Positions 50,379 to 59,673 of a DNA stretch of 64,000 nt are shown one piece after another. The translations under genes were made by a program, and so were the position numbers. Source of the DNA: an uncultured Phycisphaerales bacterium (lineage in GTDB: Bacteria > Planctomycetota > Phycisphaerae > WQYP01); the NCBI GenBank assembly GCA_903845195.1, contig CAIMWO010000052.1:1-64000 (forward strand). The letters are read 5' to 3'. Below the pieces are notes generated by a model that saw nothing but the letters and a program-made list of their open reading frames with translations, made no database searches and was not told the origin of the DNA. Numbering within the stretch: the stretch's first letter is position 1; each line of letters opens with the position of its first letter.

Positions 50379-51497
50379 ATGGTCGATGATTATCCAATCC
50401 GCAATTCGCTCATGATGCTTGCTGACGAGTTCCAGCGAGCTTCTGACAGGTATCCGGATATTTTCCACGACGAGGTAGATAACTGGTGGGCAGGCCAAAT
50501 GGAGCCATTCATGTATGCCGAGGAATGGCGTGCATTCATCGCTGCCCAAACTTCTTGTTCCAACGAATGGCAAGAGTGGCATGGTCCGCATATTTACTCA
50601 CGAGTAAGGTCGTATTCTAACGAACAGATATTTATCAGGGACTATGCCATTCATTGCGGTCGCTTCTATGGTGATGAACTTGAGAATCACAAAGCAGCCT
50701 TAGGCAAGTTCAAACAACTCGCCGACAATCTCTACCTTGTTCTGCGACACATCAAGACGCCACTGCATTATGCAGGATGGCCCGGCACGCTTGAAATGTT
50801 GTACTTAATGGCAAAGTTGTACCCGACACCACTTGTTAGGGTGGAGGAAGGCATTTGGGATTGGGAGCCGAACCCAGCAGATTGTCCAGAGGACCAAGAG
50901 GCCGACCGAGAGGGCTGCAAATTTCTGTGCGACCCACGAGGTTTCGTTATTCACCCCCTGAAATCGTCGATTAAGAACAATCTCTTCACGGTCACCCATG
51001 CGGCGATTCGCCATATTTTGGACCCTCGCTCGATGCTCTTGGTTGGCGAAAGCCATTCAGAACGGCTCACACAATTCCTTCCATACTTGCTCCCACCATC
51101 TGGTGAAGAGCCTGTGAAAACCACCGTAGCAGTTGCCAAGCACGTATCTGCGGCGCTGGGCCAAGTTGCGCCAATCAAACGCACGGAGCCAAGACCATGC
51201 TGGGACGAAGTGAAGAGAGAATTATGGTTTGGCAAGGTGCTCCTAAAGCGCTTCGGCAAGGTTGCAGTAGGACCGCAGATTGTCATTCTAACTGCGTTCC
51301 ATAAAGAGGGATGGCCTCCCAAAGTTACGCCTCATCTGGACAGCGAAAACGAGGCGAGGGCACGACACTGTGCTATTTACGACCTCAATAGGGGTCTTCG
51401 TAACAAGACGCTAATGTATTTCGACGGCGACGGGGATCGGAATGTTCGTTGGAACCTTGGCCCCAAGCCTCCAACGACTCGGAAGAAGCGCAAGTAG
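50379..51497 (+). CDS. Hypothetical protein with a planctomycete-type C-terminal winged-helix-like domain
   Basis: A 372-residue soluble protein of unknown function. The last 90 residues (ELWFGKVLLKRFGKVAVGP, HKEGWPPKVTPHL, DLNRGLRNKTLMYFDGDG, VRWNL) resemble a short module common in planctomycete islands, possibly a winged helix binding DNA. The N-terminal 250 residues are rich in Trp, Tyr and His with no recognised motif. AGGGAG lies seven bases before the ATG at 50379. It is the first gene of the island and is followed by a hairpin at 51601-51628. Confidence 0.6.
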   Translation: MVDDYPIRNSLMMLADEFQRASDRYPDIFHDEVDNWWAGQMEPFMYAEEWRAFIAAQTSCSNEWQEWHGPHIYSRVRSYSNEQIFIRDYAIHCGRFYGDELENHKAALGKFKQLADNLYLVLRHIKTPLHYAGWPGTLEMLYLMAKLYPTPLVRVEEGIWDWEPNPADCPEDQEADREGCKFLCDPRGFVIHPLKSSIKNNLFTVTHAAIRHILDPRSMLLVGESHSERLTQFLPYLLPPSGEEPVKTTVAVAKHVSAALGQVAPIKRTEPRPCWDEVKRELWFGKVLLKRFGKVAVGPQIVILTAFHKEGWPPKVTPHLDSENEARARHCAIYDLNRGLRNKTLMYFDGDGDRNVRWNLGPKPPTTRKKRK

Positions 51498-51600
51498 CAT
51501 CGACGTTCACTCGATGTTGCACCGATGTTGAATCGGTATAGCTCATTTATCTCCACGTTTAATCTTATTTCATGGCCGCTGGGCTTACTGCTCAGAGCTA

Positions 51601-51628
51601 GGTGTGCCTCCCTTCGGAGGACGCCACC
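51601..51628 (+). terminator. Hairpin between two island genes
   Basis: GGTG-TG-CCTCC (51601-51611), loop CTTC, and GGAGG-ACGC-CACC (51616-51628) form a two-part stem with an internal bulge. No T-run follows. It may reduce read-through from the upstream gene or act in the 5' leader of the gene at 51718. Confidence 0.45.
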
Positions 51629-51717
51629 TCTGACACAGTGCGAGCATCGCACAGCCTATAGGCCGATCCTGACCGTACCGATGACACCGGTTCGGCACCA
51701 GCAAAGGAGTTGCTCAC

Positions 51718-52521
51718 ATGCTTCCTAACGAAGTCGCAGAGATTAAGGAGTTCTTCAACGCTTCTCGCCATGCCCTCGCCGAAGCGGCACGGACTGGCGT
51801 CAATGATCCCGCTATCGTGGTCGTGGACGTTTCCAATCCCCTTGCGGCCCTTGTCGCATCTCGCCTCCCTTACTCAGACACATATGTGGATACTTTTGTC
51901 ATCAAATGGGCATCCAAGGCCTTGATCACTGAGATTATGGACGCAGTTGTCCCCGGCTCGCCAACCGCCAACACGATCAAGGAACAAATGCAGCATGACA
52001 AGCCCTTCCTCCTGTATCTCGGTGATCACGTGAAGGTCGCTCCATGGGACGACGAAAAAAAGCTCGTGGTTAGCGTGACCGCCAACGATCCGCAAGTCCA
52101 CCCCACGGCTGCTCGTCGCTCAGCGCTCATCGACTGCAATCGTGAGAAGATCGAGTTAGCGTACGAACAGGCATCGGCCAAACTTGGCAAACCTGCACTC
52201 GTTCTCGTCCTCGACCTAACCGACGATCTCTGTCGTAGCTTGGCCAGCAACACCAAGTTCGGTAATGCCCAATACCTCGACAACTTTGTGAGTGAGACCA
52301 CCTCTGAGGGGAACGTCCCGACGATGATCGTCGGCTTAGGACAGTGGCAAGCGTACAAAACGATGCGGACGATTCAACACATGTTGCACCAGATGACGCC
52401 AAAGAATCCGCAAACCTCTGAAGTTGTTGAACAACTCAAAACGCAACCTCCTGATGGTTATTTCTGGTGCTTGTGCATCAGCAAGGGCAAACAACTGGCC
52501 CCGATCACAATCCCACACTAA
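51718..52521 (+). CDS. Hypothetical island protein
   Basis: A 267-residue soluble protein with two internally similar halves: IVVVDVSNPLAALVASRLPYSDTYVDTFV near residue 33 and LVLVLDLTDDLCRSLASNTKFGNAQYLDNFV near residue 160. Each is followed by a short charged segment and a second beta-strand (LLYLGDHV, MIVGLGQW). This looks like an internal duplication of an alpha/beta domain with conserved DxSxxL/DLTxxL and Y-(V/L)-D-x-F-V. I do not recognise a family. AAAGGAG precedes the ATG. Confidence 0.6.
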   Translation: MLPNEVAEIKEFFNASRHALAEAARTGVNDPAIVVVDVSNPLAALVASRLPYSDTYVDTFVIKWASKALITEIMDAVVPGSPTANTIKEQMQHDKPFLLYLGDHVKVAPWDDEKKLVVSVTANDPQVHPTAARRSALIDCNREKIELAYEQASAKLGKPALVLVLDLTDDLCRSLASNTKFGNAQYLDNFVSETTSEGNVPTMIVGLGQWQAYKTMRTIQHMLHQMTPKNPQTSEVVEQLKTQPPDGYFWCLCISKGKQLAPITIPH

Positions 52522-52581
52522 GCGCAACTGCATTCTGATTGTCCATGGTGTTGGTTATGGCTTCCTTTGAGGAGAAAGGTC

Positions 52582-53085
52582 ATGAGTATTCATTTTCGTT
52601 CCGAGCGAAGTATTCCGGCCGACCGCTTTGAGGCGGCTGGCGGTCTCTGGAATCCCGATGTGCATTTCATTGTGATGCCCAGCGATGAGATTGCAGCCAA
52701 AAATGTCCAGAGCATTTTGGACCGCTACGCATCGGGGGTGGTAGCCCATTGGATACAAGAAATCGATGGAGGCTGCTACAGCATCGAATTGCAGTTTTCT
52801 GACCCACAGGTGGGCGATCAGTGTAAGAAGGAATACTGTCGGGGTTGGCAGAGTGGTGGGCCCGTGACTATCGCCAAGAAGGCTCAGAAGCAACGTGCTA
52901 CGAAACGCTTGTTCAAGCATCGTATGTACATTTTACCAGAGGGGACAGAGTTCCTTTACTGCGGCGTCTACGATGGCCACGGTTACGTCTGGGGGAAAGT
53001 ACAGGTCCCAGAAGCTGGTCCGGGCAAAGTCACCAATCAGGTTGTCCACAGAAGTGTTTTGGAGAAGTGCCGTAGCCGAATCTAG
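52582..53085 (+). CDS. Hypothetical island protein
   Basis: A 167-residue basic protein of unknown function. The middle carries two Cys residues (DQCKKEYCRGW) and a highly basic linker (KKAQKQRATKRLFKHRM). The C-terminal part is beta-rich (FLYCGVYDGHGYVWGKVQV). GAGGAG lies upstream of the ATG at 52582. It sits 60 bases after the preceding gene and just before the ATPase gene, so they may be co-transcribed. Confidence 0.55.
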   Translation: MSIHFRSERSIPADRFEAAGGLWNPDVHFIVMPSDEIAAKNVQSILDRYASGVVAHWIQEIDGGCYSIELQFSDPQVGDQCKKEYCRGWQSGGPVTIAKKAQKQRATKRLFKHRMYILPEGTEFLYCGVYDGHGYVWGKVQVPEAGPGKVTNQVVHRSVLEKCRSRI

Positions 53086-53203
53086 AAGAGTCTGTCAGAT
53101 TCGATGAAGACTGAGAAATAAAACGTTGCCTTGTCCGGCCCAATTGAAAGTCCTGCATATAGGGATGGTATTTCTAAGTAACTCGCATTTTGAGGAGTAC
53201 ACA

Positions 53204-54091
53204 GTGCGACACCATTACACAGTCAAGACTTATGCAGAACTGCGGTCATGGGCGGTGAAGTTTGCCTCGGACAACCAACTCCATTCGTTGGTCATCTTCG
53301 GTACGCCCGGCACGGGCAAAACCGAGACGTTCACTCGGGCGCTGGAGGATGCGTACCTTGTGCCAGTGAAGGGCCGCCTCACTGCCTTTCAATTGTTCCA
53401 AATGGTCAAGGCAAACCTCGATGCCCTCTTCCTCTTCGATGATACTCGCCGCATCTTGAAGGATTTTGAGTGCATCAACCTTTTGATGGCTCTCGGCGAG
53501 CACAAGAGTCCGAAAGTCGTTCAATGGAACACATCGACGTTGACGAAGAAGCAGCACAAGGACGATGACGACAACCCCAATGAGGCCATCACGAATTCTC
53601 GGATTGTATTGGTCATCAATAAAGTGGAAGAGGACAACGAGGACTTGGAGCCCCTCTTCTCACGCTCAGTGGTGATACGCTTCGCACCCAGTAAGGAGGA
53701 AGTTCATCAGTACGTCGCCGAATGGTTTCCCAAGAATAAGTCCAGTCGGGAAATTTACGAATACATCGGGAAGCACTTAGCACTGATCCCGGTCGGGGAC
53801 GTGCGAGACTACACAAAGAGCCTGACGATTTATGACATGAACTGGAAAGAGCAACTGCATGAGGCGTGGACCGGCGATGAGTACCTAAGTGCGGCGCTCA
53901 AAGTTGTAAATGATCCGACCGTCCTACCCGGAAAGCCGCAGGTTGATGCATTTGCTCGGCTATGCGGCGGTAGCCGGGCACAGTTCTTCCGCTTGAAACG
54001 GCTGCTGATGCCACTGAGCTATGGGCCAGTCTCGCAGTCTCATCAGACTGAGGCAGGCTCCAGCAAACGCCGACGTATCCTGCTGATGTGA
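53204..54091 (+). CDS. AAA-type ATPase
   Basis: A 295-residue P-loop ATPase: Walker A FGTPGTGKTET near residue 33, Walker B ALFLFDD near residue 75, a sensor-1-like Asn in SRIVLVINKVEE and an arginine-finger-like PLFSRSVVIRF. The C-terminal 100 residues are helical and basic (GGSRAQFFRLKRLLM). The open frame begins earlier, but the GTG at 53204 is chosen because GAGGAG lies six bases before it. It resembles plasmid or phage ATPases that act on DNA or load helicases. The exact role is unknown. Confidence 0.65.
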   Translation: MRHHYTVKTYAELRSWAVKFASDNQLHSLVIFGTPGTGKTETFTRALEDAYLVPVKGRLTAFQLFQMVKANLDALFLFDDTRRILKDFECINLLMALGEHKSPKVVQWNTSTLTKKQHKDDDDNPNEAITNSRIVLVINKVEEDNEDLEPLFSRSVVIRFAPSKEEVHQYVAEWFPKNKSSREIYEYIGKHLALIPVGDVRDYTKSLTIYDMNWKEQLHEAWTGDEYLSAALKVVNDPTVLPGKPQVDAFARLCGGSRAQFFRLKRLLMPLSYGPVSQSHQTEAGSSKRRRILLM

Positions 54092-54277
54092 TGAGACTCT
54101 GAGACTGCCAGTCTATTTGGAATGAAAGCTTGGGTGGATGAACTCCGCCACGTGGAAGGTACGTCCCGACCTAAGCCCTGATCGATTTAGAACATGCGCA
54201 ACCCATACGAATCCCTCGATCCCGGATGTGTATACCGGACAACTAATAACTATGACCACTAACTAAAGGAATTAACT

Positions 54278-54862
54278 ATGTCTGAATGGCTAAAACGCTT
54301 TGAGTCCAAACGGAATACTACGAACGGCCCCCGGTTCATCCCGCATGTCACCGTCAATACTGGACACTCCGTCGATATTCCATCTGGGTTCTTGGGACGT
54401 GACGCTGCCCACGTACTCGTGTCGATCATCAAGAGCGGTTTCGGACCATTGGGATCGACGGGTTTGTATTTGGTGGTCGTGAAGCATGAGGGTTACGCAA
54501 CATGGGATATGCGCACGTCATACGGTGCGTTTACCGGGACATCTTCATCGCCACTCAAAGATGCAAGTACACCGTTCGTTCCGCTGGCGACCGCCACTTT
54601 CTGTTACGACGAGGGTTTGAGTGAGGGCGCTTGGAACTGGGAGATTGGTACATGTCTGAAGGCGATGGCTCTGTATGCCAACATTGGAATTCCAGCAGCA
54701 GGTTCCAACATCCACCGCACGGGGAAACCAAACTGTGTTCCGTGGATTGCCACCTTCGTTCATCCGGAGTTGAACGCCATTCCAACGGTACTTCAAGGCG
54801 TTGTGGGCTGCATGGGATCGTGCCTTGGATGGGCCTATCTTGAATACCTTAATGCCAAATAA
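54278..54862 (+). CDS. Hypothetical island protein
   Basis: A 194-residue protein of unknown function, beta-rich with many aromatic and Gly residues (GFGPLGSTGLYLVVVKHEGY, GWAYLEYLNAK) and three Cys in the C-terminal half. AAAGGA lies eight bases before the ATG. The 186 bases upstream contain no gene; the intergenic region is more A/T-rich near the start. Confidence 0.55.
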   Translation: MSEWLKRFESKRNTTNGPRFIPHVTVNTGHSVDIPSGFLGRDAAHVLVSIIKSGFGPLGSTGLYLVVVKHEGYATWDMRTSYGAFTGTSSSPLKDASTPFVPLATATFCYDEGLSEGAWNWEIGTCLKAMALYANIGIPAAGSNIHRTGKPNCVPWIATFVHPELNAIPTVLQGVVGCMGSCLGWAYLEYLNAK

Positions 54863-54914
54863 GAGACGTACGTGACCTCAGTAAATCAAATATAACTTTT
54901 CATTGGAGAAAACT

Positions 54915-56258
54915 ATGGGTGCGAATACCAAGATCGAATGGACGAAGAAAACATGGAACCCGGTCGTGGGATGTACACGAGTCAGCCCCGGTTGCCAGCA
55001 TTGCTATGCCGAGCGCATGTCGATGCGCATGGCAAGCATGGCCAAGGCCAACAAGGCGACTGCGGGTCGCAAACGGCATTACCTTCATGTGATCAATGAG
55101 CACGGGCATTGGAACAACAAGATTGCGCTGGTCAAAGAAGCTCTGGACGATCCATTGAAATGGAAGACCCCGAGCCTCATTTTCGTCAACTCAATGAGCG
55201 ATCTTTTCCACAAGGACGTGCCCCTCGACTACATCCAAAAGGTGTTTGAGGTGATGCGGAAGGCGCATTGGCATCAGTTTCAAGTCCTTACCAAGCGCTC
55301 AGAGCGCCTTGCGGAACTCGCTTCTGAACTCTCGTGGCCTCCGAATGTCTGGATGGGTGTCAGTGTTGAAAATGCTGACTACCGGCATCGCATTGATGAT
55401 CTGCGGAGAACGCCAGCCAAAATCAAATTTCTTTCTCTCGAGCCACTTCTTGGACCATTGCCCCGATTGAACTTGCGGGGCATTGATTGGGTGATCGTTG
55501 GCGGCGAGTCGGGTCCGGGTGCTCGGCCCATGCTCAAATCGTGGGTCACCGATCTTCGTGATCAGTGCAACAATAAGAAACTGCCGTTCTTTTTCAAACA
55601 GTGGGGCGGCGTGAACAAGAAAGCCACGGGATGTACGCTCGAAGGCCATATTTGGCACCAGATGCCAGATACCAAATCCGCATCACTCTCATCCACGGAG
55701 TCGCTGGTTTCGGAACCTACTACGTCCTCAGACTTGGAGCAGAAACGACCGCAGATGGACCTGACGGTAGGCGAACAACGGCAAACCGAAGTCCGGCGTA
55801 ACAAGAAGGGTGAGGTGGTAGTGGCGTCGGCGTATCAAGAGTTCATCGTAAATCTGCTGAAGCAAAACTCAGGGGTTATTGCAGAAAAGGACTTGGACGC
55901 CGAAATCCAGCGAAATTACGACGCCTACTGGGGCCGCACGGATCGTGCTCCATGGGGAGACATCCCCAGTAAAGCTAAATGGAAGCAGAACGTAGCTGCC
56001 GCCAAGGCCGGGCTAGATCACCGGGGGGAGGTGATCCGGATTGTGGTCAAGACCGCAGTCAAATGCCGCACAAACCCACGCAAGTTCAAAACTCGGGTGC
56101 GGGTCTACCGAGTCTACCTTGGCCCACATTACCAATGGATTGTCGCTGGCATCCGGCAACGTGATCAGCGGCGGCGCATCGCCAAGAAGGTCTATCCGCA
56201 ATTGGAGCAACCCGCACCCCGATACATCGTGCCCACGCCTCCGCAGATGGTTACGTAG
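54915..56258 (+). CDS. DUF5131/phage Gp37-Gp68-type protein with extra C-terminal domain
   Basis: A 447-residue protein. Residues 1-250 match the DUF5131 (Gp37/Gp68) family: KIEWTKKTWNPVVGC, then Cys20, Cys27 and Cys30 in GCTRVSPGCQHCYAERM, later IFVNSMSDLFH, VLTKRSERL, WVIVGGESGPGARPM and FFFKQWGG. The three Cys plus the CYAE segment suggest an Fe-S cluster and a radical-SAM-like barrel. Residues about 290-447 add a basic domain with a helical part (AYQEFIVNLLKQNSGVI) not seen in ordinary members. In other genomes the family is linked to phages and to three-Cys-motif partner proteins. No partner (TcmP) gene is visible here. GGAGAA precedes the ATG at 54915. Confidence 0.75.
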   Translation: MGANTKIEWTKKTWNPVVGCTRVSPGCQHCYAERMSMRMASMAKANKATAGRKRHYLHVINEHGHWNNKIALVKEALDDPLKWKTPSLIFVNSMSDLFHKDVPLDYIQKVFEVMRKAHWHQFQVLTKRSERLAELASELSWPPNVWMGVSVENADYRHRIDDLRRTPAKIKFLSLEPLLGPLPRLNLRGIDWVIVGGESGPGARPMLKSWVTDLRDQCNNKKLPFFFKQWGGVNKKATGCTLEGHIWHQMPDTKSASLSSTESLVSEPTTSSDLEQKRPQMDLTVGEQRQTEVRRNKKGEVVVASAYQEFIVNLLKQNSGVIAEKDLDAEIQRNYDAYWGRTDRAPWGDIPSKAKWKQNVAAAKAGLDHRGEVIRIVVKTAVKCRTNPRKFKTRVRVYRVYLGPHYQWIVAGIRQRDQRRRIAKKVYPQLEQPAPRYIVPTPPQMVT

Positions 56259-56360
56259 TGCCGAATCTGCGTCGTCGGTGACCGGACGTGTTACGGGCAG
56301 TCGAGGTCTCGATTTAAATACGAACTGCGCACAGACATTAATTCACAAAGGGAACTCCCA

Positions 56361-56951
56361 ATGTCCTCATCCACACGGAAACGCAAGCGAGTCACTCCTC
56401 TAATCACTTCTCCCATCGTCGGGCGGGCCACGTTCCGAAGTGAGTCGCATTTCAAACTAGCCATCACCACGACTCGACACTCACTCGCCAAGATCACTTC
56501 GGCCTTGCGGGAGAGTCAGTGGAGCTTTTGTTTCGGGGACGACTGTCTCTACGACGAGAAGGGCAATGAAATTGGGCGCTTCGAGTGGGGTGTTGAGGAC
56601 GTTCTCGAATCTCATGTCGATCTTGGCGTGCCTGATCAGGCGGGGGGCCCAGTGGTCGCAAATGACAGAAATGACCAACCATTTCCACAATACCCGGTGA
56701 TCGAGAAGCACACGACCTCTATCATAGAACTCGTCCAGAGGGTTCGGAAGTGGGTTGTGGATGACTCGGACCCCAGAAACTCGCCGATGTTTGAGACACG
56801 CTGGTTCATCCGTCGCCTTCGCCGGGTTGACCCTAACTATCAAAAGCGCACCCGAATCGAGCGTGCGGCCATGCACGAGGCTGTCGAGCAGACGTGCTGG
56901 GCTGTATACAAGGCGGTGGAGCAGCAGAAGATGTCGGGAACGCCGCATTGA
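56361..56951 (+). CDS. Hypothetical island protein
   Basis: A 196-residue basic-to-neutral protein of unknown function. It starts SSSTRKRKRVTP, has an acidic middle (RFEWGVEDVLESHVDLGVPD), and ends with a helical, Arg-rich segment (WFIRRLRRVDPNYQKRTRIE). AAGGGA precedes the ATG by eight bases. It sits 102 bases after the DUF5131 gene and may belong to the same transcript. Confidence 0.55.
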   Translation: MSSSTRKRKRVTPLITSPIVGRATFRSESHFKLAITTTRHSLAKITSALRESQWSFCFGDDCLYDEKGNEIGRFEWGVEDVLESHVDLGVPDQAGGPVVANDRNDQPFPQYPVIEKHTTSIIELVQRVRKWVVDDSDPRNSPMFETRWFIRRLRRVDPNYQKRTRIERAAMHEAVEQTCWAVYKAVEQQKMSGTPH

Positions 56952-57234
56952 TCATGATGCCACGGCACCGGCAGACGTGGAAGCCAGAACGACAGCCGAC
57001 TCATCAGCAATGTCCATGCATTGCGATGCTCTATGAATCACTAAACTGTGCATTCCTACCGATGCGGCAACAATTTACCGATGAAAGAAGTATCAGCCCG
57101 CCAAGAATCTGGAAAGATTCGGGAAGGGATTTCGGGGGACACCTCGGAAAAAGAGCATACGACGGTCACAAACCATAGTCGTGAAACAAACTAAAATCCC
57201 GCCAGTCTCGGGATCAATTAGAAACCTTTACCGA

Positions 57235-57274
57235 TTGTGACCCGGTAGGGGTTTCGCTTTTCTGTAGGTCACAA
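57235..57274 (+). promoter_or_regulatory. Inverted repeat abutting the start of a replication-like gene
   Basis: TTGTGACC (57235-57242) and GGTCACAA (57267-57274) are perfect 8-bp complements 24 bases apart, and the right arm ends one base before the ATG at 57275. The only possible ribosome binding site (TAGG) lies inside the right arm. The element could bind the gene product or another repressor, or form a leader hairpin that hides the start. A second small hairpin (ATCCCG-CCAGTCT-CGGGAT, 57196-57214) lies 20 bases upstream. The rest of the gap 56952-57195 shows no gene. Confidence 0.6.
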
Positions 57275-58735
57275 ATGAAGTACGACACACTCACCCGCCG
57301 ATACGCAAAATGGCTTTACCGATACATCGATAGATTCGATTGGGCAGCATCACTACCAGACGGCAGCAACTACCATCGGAACTGCGAAAACTGGAAACTG
57401 ATAGACTCACCATTTCCACCACAGAAATTGACGCAAACCACCGTAGAGCAACACCTCAACCGCACCACCAAACTACACTACTTATCATCCAAACAAGCAG
57501 ATAATGCACTGATTGCTCTGGACTTCGATGAACACCATGAAGAGGGAGATTCTCAAGATGCAGCCATGTACGTGCAAGAGCACTATTTGCCAGACACGTT
57601 TCTAGAACGGACTCCACACGGCTGTAGATTGTTCTATTTGCTGGCAATCGGAAACTGTCAGCGGGCCAATGTGAATGACTATCTGGCAGCACTAGAACAC
57701 CAGCTATCTATCGTGGTCAAAGACGCTGGATTCAAAAGCCCAATAGAAGTGCTCGGGGGGTACACCGTAACAGATAGACGCATTGGTAATATCAGCCGTG
57801 GGCAGACAGCATCTATACCCATGATTTGGAACGGCATGGCAGATATGGACCGTCTAGAAGCCCTACAGCCGATCTATGCGGCAGAAGCATTCCAAAGCAT
57901 CTACAACGATGCTTGTAGTGTTGTGGGGGACACTGGAGACACCACAGCCGCAAGCACCCCATATACCTCCCTTGATGTATATGTGGCGCAAGGTAATCGT
58001 ACGGGTACTTTCCGAACTATGAATAATACAGATGCGTTTGATCGAATGGTGAAACTGTGCTTTGACTACACCGTCGTCAATAAGAGAATGCCCGATTGTT
58101 CCGAGCTACTAGAACGATATGCCACTCTGTATGGTCCCTCTAGTTCCCCGGACCATGAGCAGCGCCGTATTCAGCGGGCAGAGCACGCCATCAAGGGAAG
58201 AGCCAAAACATTTGATGAATCGAAAGCGGCCGAATCCGGATATGAAACCGCCAAGCCCAAACTGTTGGAAGCCATAGCCAAATACGCCACTGACAAATCG
58301 CACAAATACGACCGTTCAATATCTGATGAGGACTTGGCTATCGGGCTCTATTTGGTCCAGCGTAACAGTTTTGGCATCGCCGACACTCCCAAATTGCAAT
58401 ACACGTGCCCCAATAACGCTTTCACCAAGATGTTTGACACATTGCGTGTCGATGGTCTTACGAGCCGATGCGGAAAGAACCGACGAAAATTGGTAGCCAT
58501 CAAGACAATTCTAGAACGTGCGAAGCTAATTGAATGCGTGGATGCTGAATGGGTGCATTACGGAGACGGCCGTGCGGGACTCGGGAAAAAGTACACCATT
58601 GGACGTAACCACTGGCGCTACGCTGATTTCGTCCGCTTCTCGGAAGACGTGCCAGTGGTATATGTGAAGCCGTCACTCAACAGCAGCCAAGACCCGGAAT
58701 TTGTCACACTAACAGACGGCTTGGCAAGCCCTTGA
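57275..58735 (+). CDS. Putative primase-like replication protein of the island
   Basis: A 486-residue protein. The N-terminal 200 residues show ALIALDFDEHHEEGDSQ with a DFD acidic pair, TPHGCRLFYLLAIG and a following IEVLGGYTVTDRR. This order of an acidic motif, a His-containing motif and another strand resembles archaeo-eukaryotic primase (PrimPol) domains of plasmid replication proteins. The C-terminal part (FTKMFDTLRVDGLTSRCG, RKLVAIKTILERAKLIECVD) looks like a winged helix. No helicase motif is seen. Codon use is more A/T-rich than neighbours. The start is the ATG at 57275 with an unusual inverted repeat in front of it. The identification is tentative. Confidence 0.5.
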   Translation: MKYDTLTRRYAKWLYRYIDRFDWAASLPDGSNYHRNCENWKLIDSPFPPQKLTQTTVEQHLNRTTKLHYLSSKQADNALIALDFDEHHEEGDSQDAAMYVQEHYLPDTFLERTPHGCRLFYLLAIGNCQRANVNDYLAALEHQLSIVVKDAGFKSPIEVLGGYTVTDRRIGNISRGQTASIPMIWNGMADMDRLEALQPIYAAEAFQSIYNDACSVVGDTGDTTAASTPYTSLDVYVAQGNRTGTFRTMNNTDAFDRMVKLCFDYTVVNKRMPDCSELLERYATLYGPSSSPDHEQRRIQRAEHAIKGRAKTFDESKAAESGYETAKPKLLEAIAKYATDKSHKYDRSISDEDLAIGLYLVQRNSFGIADTPKLQYTCPNNAFTKMFDTLRVDGLTSRCGKNRRKLVAIKTILERAKLIECVDAEWVHYGDGRAGLGKKYTIGRNHWRYADFVRFSEDVPVVYVKPSLNSSQDPEFVTLTDGLASP

Positions 58736-58749
58736 ATCGTTGGATCGAA

Positions 58750-59673
58750 TCACGCAAAATTCACCAACTTCTCTCCAGAGGAAGTTACCACGTCAAATGG
58801 AATGCCTACTTTACAGAATAGATGAGCGAAATTTTCAGCCATGTTGTTACCGAGTCGAATGTCGTTCTGCAACGTGACTATGTAATGTCCATTTTTCAAC
58901 CGTCTGTAATAAGCTATGTGCATCATGTCTATCTGTTGCAGTCTGATCAATATTGCCTCGAACGTTTGCACTTTGGAAAAGCCGTCTATTTTGGCTTGCA
59001 TGTACACTTGGTCAATAACATACACAACTGTAAATATCGATGATGAAGCGTCTTCAAGACTTCTCATATAAGAAGGAGCTTCTTCTCTCAACTGCCGAAT
59101 TTCATCTAACAAGACGCTCAACTTGGCGTCGGTTGGCGATTCTGTGACGTTGGGCTCTTGGGCTTTTGTTTTCATGCCAAGAATCTTCCACATCGATTTA
59201 CTGGTGCTTCCCACACTGGCTTTGATGTGCTTTGTCAGCTTAGTTATCTCATTGTCTATCTCCCACCGCAGCAGTGTTGATTTGTACTTGTGGTGATTGA
59301 CGGCGTTCATATCAAATGGAATCGATTTGACTAGATCGTCCATCACCATGCAGACGGGCCGGTCTAGGGAGATACGAATACCCAACTCGAAAAAGACATT
59401 GGCGTTCAACGTAGAAATATCAGCGAGAACCAAATCCGCCGTCTGGAGTTGTTCGACGATTCCAGCGTGAATAATATCGGCACCGGTGCCAATTGGGCTA
59501 ATCGGCTCGAATCCAGCCGCTTCTATCGCTGGCTCAAATAACCATTTCATGACGTGTTCAAAGTGTTCTTGATCGTCTCTGTATTTAGAGGGGTCTACTA
59601 CGCTTATCGGCATAGCCATGAAACACGTTGGCTTCGACTTGTAGGTCTTCGTGCTCTCGTCTTTTCCAGCCAT
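58750..59673 (-). CDS. Putative nucleoside 2-deoxyribosyltransferase-fold effector protein
   Basis: A 307-residue protein. Residues about 17-115 show the layout of a deoxyribosyltransferase/TIR-like fold: CFMAMPISVVDPSKY, FEPAIEAAGFEPISP, IIHAGIVEQLQTADLVLADI and STLNANVFFELGIR. ADxVLADxSxxNxNVFFELG is a pattern of NAD- or nucleotide-acting domains found in several bacterial immune systems. The C-terminal 150 residues are helical with no recognised motif. It converges with the primase-like gene 15 bases away and is transcribed from the right. It is a likely defence gene, though no partner sensor is obvious. Confidence 0.65.
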   Translation of the reverse strand: MAGKDESTKTYKSKPTCFMAMPISVVDPSKYRDDQEHFEHVMKWLFEPAIEAAGFEPISPIGTGADIIHAGIVEQLQTADLVLADISTLNANVFFELGIRISLDRPVCMVMDDLVKSIPFDMNAVNHHKYKSTLLRWEIDNEITKLTKHIKASVGSTSKSMWKILGMKTKAQEPNVTESPTDAKLSVLLDEIRQLREEAPSYMRSLEDASSSIFTVVYVIDQVYMQAKIDGFSKVQTFEAILIRLQQIDMMHIAYYRRLKNGHYIVTLQNDIRLGNNMAENFAHLFCKVGIPFDVVTSSGEKLVNFA

